DNA of 64,000 nt, taken from positions 3,596,001-3,660,000 of the forward strand of contig NW_020825298.1 of assembly GCF_003286085.1 (NCBI RefSeq), in the 5' to 3' direction. The translations under genes were made by a program, and so were the position numbers. This stretch comes from Drosophila persimilis (taxonomy: Eukaryota; Arthropoda; Insecta; Diptera; Drosophilidae). A model generated the notes under the pieces. That model was given only the letters and a program-made list of their open reading frames with translations, was not told where the DNA came from and searched no databases. Position 1 is the stretch's first letter. Each line of letters starts with the position of its first letter. Of the stretch, positions 58,401-64,000 are shown piece after piece.

Positions 58401-58448
58401 TACGTGAAGTTGGCTGCGTGTAAAAAACATCGATGCATCGATAACATC

Positions 58449-58697
58449 AGAAATATACCGAAATATACCGCATCATTTTCAAAATATACCGTCAATATAC
58501 TGACGAATTCAAGTTTATTTTACATATTCCTCGTTTTCTTTCTTCCGTTGAATATTGCCAGCTATATAGAACATTTAGCCATGCCCACTCAATTTTATAC
58601 GATTGATGAATCAATTTTCTACAAGATTGGATAGTTTTTAATCCTTGCTTTTATTGTATTTATTGTAAAAACAGGGTTAAACGAAAAAGTCCAACCA
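58449..58697 (+). repeat. CGGTATATTT-bearing dispersed repeat R3 (RpL27A promoter)
   Basis: It begins AGAAATATACCGAAATATACCG, about 50 bp upstream of the RpL27A TOP tract, and aligns with R2 through the TAGAACATTTAGCCATGC segment, the GATTGATGAATCAATTTTCT segment and a GCTTTTATTG tail. Its motif end faces RpL27A. Confidence 0.8.
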
Positions 58698-59020
58698 AAA
58701 AAGAGTCACTATGTTGCGTGTAACCGTAGTATAGACCTTTGTATACCCTATTTTGTTAATTTTATATGAAGATGAAACGTGATTTATAATGACCTTTTCT
58801 CAAATTGATATTCTTTAGACATATTCAAGTACATTATTAGTATCTTGTATATATTTATAGCGATCCTGATACCTACTGAGCCTTGGAAGACAAACGTATT
58901 CACAATTCTATAACATCCATTTCCCCCAGGGTATGTGTGCATGGAATTAGCAACATTTGTGTATGGAATGGGACTCATTGTTGTCAACCGGTTATTACTG
59001 ATTCTACCCGATTCAAATAA

Positions 59021-59222
59021 ATACCAAAATATACGGTCTCATTTGAAAAATATACCAAGTGGTGCGCGTCAAATCGAACTTTTTTGAATGTGAGCGACAA
59101 GGATTTAAATGTTGTCAACCGGGCCTTTATCTATGCCCACACAATTTTGTACGATTGATGAATCAATTCTATACATAATTGGCCTATTCGAAATACTTGC
59201 TTTTATTGGATTTCTATATAAC
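59021..59222 (+). repeat. CGGTATATTT-like dispersed repeat R4
   Basis: It shares ATACCAAAATATACGGTCTC, the ACGATTGATGAATCAATTCT segment and CTTGCTTTTATTGGATTTCT with the other copies. The middle contains unrelated sequence including ATGTTGTCAACCGGG, which repeats a nearby GTTGTCAACCGG (58982). It lies between RpL27A and mRpL27, not directly at a known gene start. Confidence 0.65.
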
Positions 59223-59321
59223 AGTGAAAATTAAGTGCTGTTAGGCGCACACTACCTTCGAAATCAATTTTGAAATATTTAATAAAACAGCGCTTTTTCT
59301 GGCCAACAATTTAATAACATT

Positions 59322-59863
59322 TTAAACTTCATCCACTAAGCGAAAGCGCTGATGCTGCTTTTCTGGAATAACGTTGAAAAACTTCTTATAGATGGTTTGG
59401 TTCTGTCGTCCGGCGTAGTTTCTCTGAACCCAGGTGTGGTCCCAATTTGGCTCGATTGTCTCGCAGGTCACGTAAACTTTCCCGTGCTCCATGGCAAACA
59501 GAGTTCCATTGCGTCCAAAGCCCACCTGATGGATAAACATTGTTTAATTTACATCGATGCTGCTGTGGTTAACCTTACATTCAAGCCCGGATGGAATCGA
59601 GTTGTCAGCTGTGTGGCCAATATTGTGCCTTCAGAGACAATGTGTCCGTCCATCACTCGCCATCCACGGTGCTTTGGTCTGGGATGTCCTTTCTTATTCC
59701 GGGTACTGCCGCCGGTCTTCTTACTGGCATTACGTATGGTGGCTACGGAAGCACTTGCAATTAGATCGCGTCAGCAGGTTGGGACTATTCAATACGTACT
59801 TATCAGAGGCTGGTCTGCTTTGAGACACTGCAGCGACAGTTTTTGCATTATAGTAAACGACAT
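59322..59863 (-). CDS. mRpL27: Mitochondrial ribosomal protein L27 (bL27m)
   Basis: Exons 59863-59800, 59742-59579 and 59525-59322 encode 143 residues. The N-terminus MSFTIMQKLSLQCLKADQPL is a plausible import sequence. RNASKKTGGSTRNKKGHPRP follows, then GHIVSEGTILATQ and FHPGLNVGFGRNGTLFAMEH, matching human MRPL27. The core is bL27, which reaches toward the peptidyl transferase centre in the mitochondrial large subunit. The first intron was placed to keep the frame at an ordinary 57 bp (ATAA|GTACGT ... TCCGTAG). An alternative of 42 bp is too short. It is divergent from the ZAD gene across a duplicated promoter. Confidence 0.94.
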
Positions 59864-59900
59864 TTCGGAGTTTTTAATTCAATAAATAGCGACAGGTTTT

Positions 59901-60221
59901 CTTTTGTTTATGCAATTCCAACTCAAGTGTTGCCACACATCACAAACGAAAAAAATATATAAAATCCCGAATTCCAATGGATGCAAAACTATACTAGCTA
60001 CACTATGCTGCTTAAATTACACAAAAATCGAGCAATTTGTCTCTTTATTTGCATCAAAATACAGAAATATTTAAGCATTGCAATATAAGTATCTTGGAAT
60101 GTGCTGTTAGACGCATACAGCCAGCTGTTCATGACAAGCTGTTGATCTGATTTTTACCCTAATCCATTAGAGCAACACTCGCCGACAAAGAAAATTGTTT
60201 TCTCCGGCGTTAGAATTAAGT
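59901..60221 (+). repeat. Tandem promoter duplication, copy 1
   Basis: It starts TTTTGTTTATGCAATTCCAA and ends CCGGCGTTAGAATTAAGT, and is repeated immediately by 60222-60453. This copy holds about 90 extra bases (AATCCCGAATTCCAATGG through ACAAAAATCGAGC) missing from the second copy. Confidence 0.9.
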
Positions 60222-60453
60222 CTTTTGTTTATGCAATTCCAACTTAAGTGTTGCCACACATCACAAACGAAAAAAATATATAAAATATATTTAAGCATTG
60301 CAATATAAGTATCTTGGACTGCAGTGGAAAATGTGCTGTTAGACGCATACAGCCAGCTGTTCAGTTCAAGCTGTTGATGTAATTTTTACCCTAATCCATT
60401 GGAGCAACACTCGCCGACAAAGAAAATTGTTTTTTCCGGCGTTAGAATTAAGT
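60222..60453 (+). repeat. Tandem promoter duplication, copy 2
   Basis: Near-identical to 59901-60221 apart from a deletion of about 90-100 bp and an insertion (GACTGCAGTGGAAA) at about 60317-60330. It lies directly before the ZAD gene and is followed by three copies of GTTTAAA (60453-60472). Confidence 0.9.
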
Positions 60454-60472
60454 TTAAAGTTTAAAGTTTAAA

Positions 60473-62262
60473 ATGATGCAGTGGGGCAACATTTGTCGCA
60501 TCTGCAGCAGCCCCGCAGACTATGAGATTTTTGCCAAGATACCAACGTATTTGCATGGTACCACAAATGAGTTTCTCAATTGGCAGAAGCCGATAAACAT
60601 ATTGCTTGAGGAGACGACGGGTTTGAAAGTACGCCTCGAATATTCCAAAAAAGTTACGAAGTCTTTCAAGTGCTGTCTCTTTTCTAGAACTCTACAGACG
60701 ATGGACTGCCACGCAACATATGCGCACCATGCATTTCGTATCTAAAGCACGCCGTCACATTCCGAGAGCAGTGCATTAAGAACGCACTCAGTCTTAAGCT
60801 GGCGGCGCTCTATCAACAAAAGTCGGTGAATATATCGGAGAACAGTCAACAAGATAAGGAGAGTGCCCTGTTCACGGCCGAGGATCTGCGGTATGTGGAG
60901 CAGCGGCCTGTGCACAACCTGTTGTTGAACAACGCCGTGAAGCTGGAGGGGACAAAAGACAAAGTTCACAAGCAACTGCTCAACCAGAACGTGCCACAGC
61001 TGAGCGTCAACTCCGAACAACGAACACAGTATTTAAATTTATTATACGACAAGAATCAGCACTGTAATGCCTTCCAGAGGCAGGCAAAGCACAGTAGAGA
61101 CATGGAGCTGCCGACCACCAGCGGAAACGTCAACGGCAACGGCAATGGTGTTGTCGAGGACGAGGAAGACTATGTCGCTGTCAGCTCTAGCGATGAGAAC
61201 GAGGAGGCTGCCCTGCTGCGAAAGCACAAGAATTGCTACAACTATAGCGAAACGAATTTCGAGGAAGACGATCCCATGGAGCAGGACCAGTTGCGCGACA
61301 TTAAGGTCACTATTCCAGAGCCCATGTGGAAGGAGCGCAAATGCCCTGCATGCCTTAAGCGGTTCATGTTCGAGGACTCCCACCAGACGCATCTGGACAA
61401 CTGCGTTGAGTATCAGTTCATCACATTTGTGACCGAGACGACTAAGTTGCTAGATATAAGAAAACAGAAGATGGTCTCGCCCCACGAGTTCATCAGGCGC
61501 ATGATCTTTGCATTGCACAAAACCTGCACTTGGCTGCAGGAACATTCCATTGACACTCTGCTGGCCGAAAAACTGAACCAAGTGAAGGTCTCAAATGGTG
61601 AGAAAACGGCCGAAGCACCCACGGTAGAGTTAGAGGTGAAACTTGACGATATGTTCGTCTATGTTAGTGGTACGACAACGCCTATTACGGCGGAGAACAA
61701 TGTCCTATATGCGATTGCCCGCTCGGAGAGTACGAATTCTCAGTGTAAGCCAAAAGCGATTGAGCGCACCGAGAGTACTAATTCTGCGATTACTGATTCC
61801 CCAAGAGCCTCGCTGGCAGGGGTGAAGAAACCCATTCCCATTCGCGTGAAACCCGCAAATAGTTCGATCGGAATGGGTCTTCGACCATCGCCGCAGCAGA
61901 GTCTGCGACCCTCGCCCCCGCAGCCCAATGGGAAAAAGCGCAGGGAGCCTCTCGGCTTGGGACTTCGGCCTCCAGCGCAGCAGCAGCCAGACGGCGACAA
62001 GCACATGGAAAGGGTGTCGTTTCTGGAAAAGCTGCAGCGTGCTGCAGTCACACCCGGTTCAGCCACTCCTCCTGCTCAGGCGGCCCCTCCATCATTCTCG
62101 GCTCGCTGCGGGCAGTGCAATTTACCCTTTGACTCTGTCTCCGACTTGGAGATTCACAATAGCAACTATCATAACAGCCAAAACGAGAATGAACCTACTA
62201 TTAACTCAGACGACGATGCCCAGAGGCGTCGTATAATTGCCCTTTTCGAAGATGATATATAA
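60473..62262 (+). CDS. ZAD zinc-finger protein
   Basis: Exons 60473-60628 and 60688-62262 encode 576 residues. The N-terminal ZAD (zinc-finger-associated domain, residues about 8-85) has CRIC at 8-11 and CAPC about 55 residues later, split by the intron. Acidic linkers follow. A C2HC-like finger (C271-x2-C...H-x4-C291, CPACLKRFMFEDSHQTHLDN) lies mid-protein and one C2H2 finger near the C-terminus (about 526-548, CGQCNLPFDSVSDLEIHNSN). ZAD proteins form dimers through this domain and are a fly-expanded class of nuclear DNA-binding factors. With so few fingers, specific DNA binding is uncertain. It is divergent from mRpL27, sharing the duplicated region. Confidence 0.88.
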
Positions 62263-62545
62263 GTTTTCCAAGTTTATATCGTGATATCCCCATAGTTTTG
62301 TTTTTTTCCAAAGATTTCATAAGTTTAAAGTGTTTATGTTCGAGATTCCAAACGTATTCTTAGCTTTAAGGTGTATTCATGTTGTTTTTAAATCCATCTG
62401 CAATATTTATATTTATTTCATAAGCCTATTTAGTTTTTTGTAACAAACTCTCATATAAAGTACGCAAGACCAGGGCTTGGAACTAATGGAAATTAATCTA
62501 ATCCTCAGACCAATAAAGAGATACCCAAGACTTAACCGAAACTAC

Positions 62546-63704
62546 TTATGCGTACACTTTTAATTGTTCCAACAATAAATTGCTGTCCACAATGTTTAGA
62601 CTTAGGAAATTCTTAAGCAATCGCATCAAGTCATATCTAAGATTGGAATCTTGTAGAGCAAACAGCCGGTTTAGGGCATTGACAAAGTTCTCGGGCTCCG
62701 CCAAGCACCCGAGCAGCTTTGGGTCCCCCTTGGCCAACAGGTTGGCCATCACTCGGACACCATAGTAGATGCGCATGCTGCCGCCGGCGTATGAGTCCCA
62801 ATCGGTTTTTAAATTGCCAACAAAGAAGTTGACCAGACTTTCAGCTTGCTGCACGGAAAGATCTTCTTCTGAGCAGACGATATTCAGTTGATATATAATA
62901 TACATATAATAATCGCTGCCTGGATCTGTTGGGAGCTTCTCATGCAGGTGCTCGACAATGTACCTGCGATCGACGGCGCTCACAGTGCAGGCTGCGTGGG
63001 TGGCAATCAGGTACAAGCAAATGCCAGCGTCATCCTGGAATCTGTTCAAGTCATCGGTGGGCGCTGTGTAGAGTTTCCACAATTTGGGGACTATCTGCAT
63101 TTGCAGCAGTGTTTTGGCTGCCTTCTCGCAAGTGGCCAACATGTTGGCCAGTGTCCAAAGACAGCTTCGTTTTAGCCGCTCCTCCTTTCCATCCAAATAT
63201 GTTACCAAATAGCTGCCCGCCAACGCTGTGATCTTCTCCGACACGTGACCATCGCCCAGCGACAGGTTGCAGAAGCATTCGGCGGCATCGATTTGACGCT
63301 GCATGTTTGTACCTGAAACGCATAATCTATATAAACTCTGGGAATAGTTGGGTGGGGGGGATCGATTTATAAATACCACTTAGTTCCTTAACAAGCACCT
63401 GTATGGCTCCCTGGATCCCAGAGAATGTATTGATATTCTCGTTTCCCTGTAGGAAGGCATGGCTCAGCCGGTACATATCCTCCGATGTGGCATGCTTACG
63501 TCTCTTGATCCTTGCAGCCAGTCCACAGACATCCTTTGCACTCAGATTCTCCAGCTCGCTAATCTCTCTCTTGATCTGCCCCAAGCCGAAGCGTAAGGCA
63601 TCCGTTGCATTCGTACGAAATATCTGGCGTTGCTCTTTGGCATAGCTGCGGATCTTAAGCCGAAGCACGGAATCCTCGTTTCGAATGGTTGTCTGCGAGT
63701 CCAT
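62546..63704 (-). CDS. Armadillo-repeat (importin-alpha/TMCO6-like) protein
   Basis: Exon 1 is 63704-63377 and exon 2 is 63312-62546, giving 364 residues. A basic N-terminus (LRLKIRSYAKEQRQIFRTNA) resembles an importin-beta-binding segment. The rest is helical ARM-like sequence (QIDAAECFCNLSLGDGH, KRSCLWTLANMLATCEKAAK, YYGVRVMANLLAKG, LRYDLMRLLKNFLS). The WTLANM-type helix with an importin-like Trp/Asn pair suggests the importin-alpha superfamily, closest to TMCO6 as I remember it. No membrane helix is evident. Its exact role is unknown. Upstream lies repeat R5. It is convergent with the ZAD gene, with about 280 bp between stops. Confidence 0.82.
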
Positions 63705-63779
63705 TTTTTTGGTTTTTCTTTCTGTCTAAAATTTGAAATTCACAACAAAATTAAACAACAGCTGTTTCGATAAAATCCA

Positions 63780-63990
63780 GAAATATACAGACGGAATCCA
63801 AGTTCTATTATACATATTTCTCGTTTTTGATATTCCGTCGATTATTACTAGCTAGATTGGACCTTCCGGCCTGCCCACATAATTTTATACGATTAAAGAA
63901 TAAATTCTCAACTTGACTGGCTTATTTTAAACACTTGCTTTTATTGGATTTTGCGTAAAAAGAGGTTTTAGCGAAATAAGTCAAACAAAA
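63780..63990 (+). repeat. CGGTATATTT-family dispersed repeat R5
   Basis: It begins AGAAATATACAG and runs through TTTTGATATTCCGTCGATTA, a TTTTATACGATTAAAGAAT segment and CTTGCTTTTATTGGATTT to AGCGAAATAAGTC. It matches R2/R3 but with most motif copies lost. It lies about 75 bp upstream of the armadillo-repeat gene's ATG, in the same relative orientation as R1-R3. Confidence 0.75.
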
Positions 63991-64000
63991 AACAAATAGC

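Noticed and set aside
59743-59800. A 42-bp first intron for mRpL27 (donor AC|GTATTG, acceptor CAAG)
   Set aside because: It keeps the frame but is shorter than workable fly introns; the 57-bp choice also keeps the frame.
60742-61392. Minus-strand frames over the ZAD gene
   Set aside because: They are antisense shadows with no family motif.
1-64000. CRISPR arrays, bacterial operons, integrated viruses or intact transposon proteins
   Set aside because: No spaced direct-repeat arrays, polymerase, integrase or transposase motifs were seen in any translated frame; the window is ordinary fly nuclear DNA.

Overview
The window reads as nuclear DNA of a Drosophila-type fly. It has compact genes with introns of about 57-65 bp, GT-AG junctions, DRE (TATCGATA) and Ohler motif 1/6 promoter signals, CA/TG/GA microsatellites and long AT-rich intergenic DNA. 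Many right-half genes (morgue, Elp3, RpL27A, mRpL27, the NDUFA2 gene, a Gs1l-type HAD phosphatase, PHF14-like, SLC17A9-like) match, from memory, genes of the D. melanogaster 24F region on chromosome arm 2L (Muller element B). The order looks rearranged and the repeats differ, so a non-melanogaster species, possibly of the obscura group, is my inference.

Region 1 (1-26.9 kb) is gene-poor. It holds one tRNA-Trp gene, one lineage-specific Skp1 paralogue with a 5'UTR intron, a decayed Skp1 relic, simple repeats and a dispersed 160-250 bp repeat whose ends carry GGGTAT motifs. I see no other protein gene there.

Region 2 (26.9-38.3 kb) holds six small secreted cysteine-rich proteins of the single-domain von Willebrand type C (SVWC/Vago-like) family. 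Four are tandem on the plus strand. Two are tandem on the minus strand, separated from the first four by about 8 kb without genes. The minus pair has lost one intron and two of the eight cysteines.

Region 3 (38.7-64 kb) is a dense housekeeping block: FAM32A, morgue (F-box plus catalytically dead E2), Elp3 (tRNA wobble modification), an SLC17A9-like transporter, a BTB/BACK protein, a PHF14-like chromatin reader, a SECp43 RNA-binding protein, complex I subunit NDUFA2/ND-B8, a HAD phosphatase with two alternative cap exons, SF3B5, RpL27A, mRpL27, a ZAD zinc-finger protein and an armadillo-repeat protein. Several neighbours are divergent pairs that may share promoters. Five copies of a second dispersed repeat, carrying CGGTATATTT (Ohler motif 6) motifs, occur here. 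Four lie immediately upstream of housekeeping genes in the same relative orientation.

The most notable observations are the equal-length, equal-phase alternative cap exons in the HAD phosphatase, the promoter-associated repeat family, and the coordinated cysteine loss in the SVWC cluster. All gene structures were spliced by eye. Homology assignments rest on recognised family motifs, not on a search.
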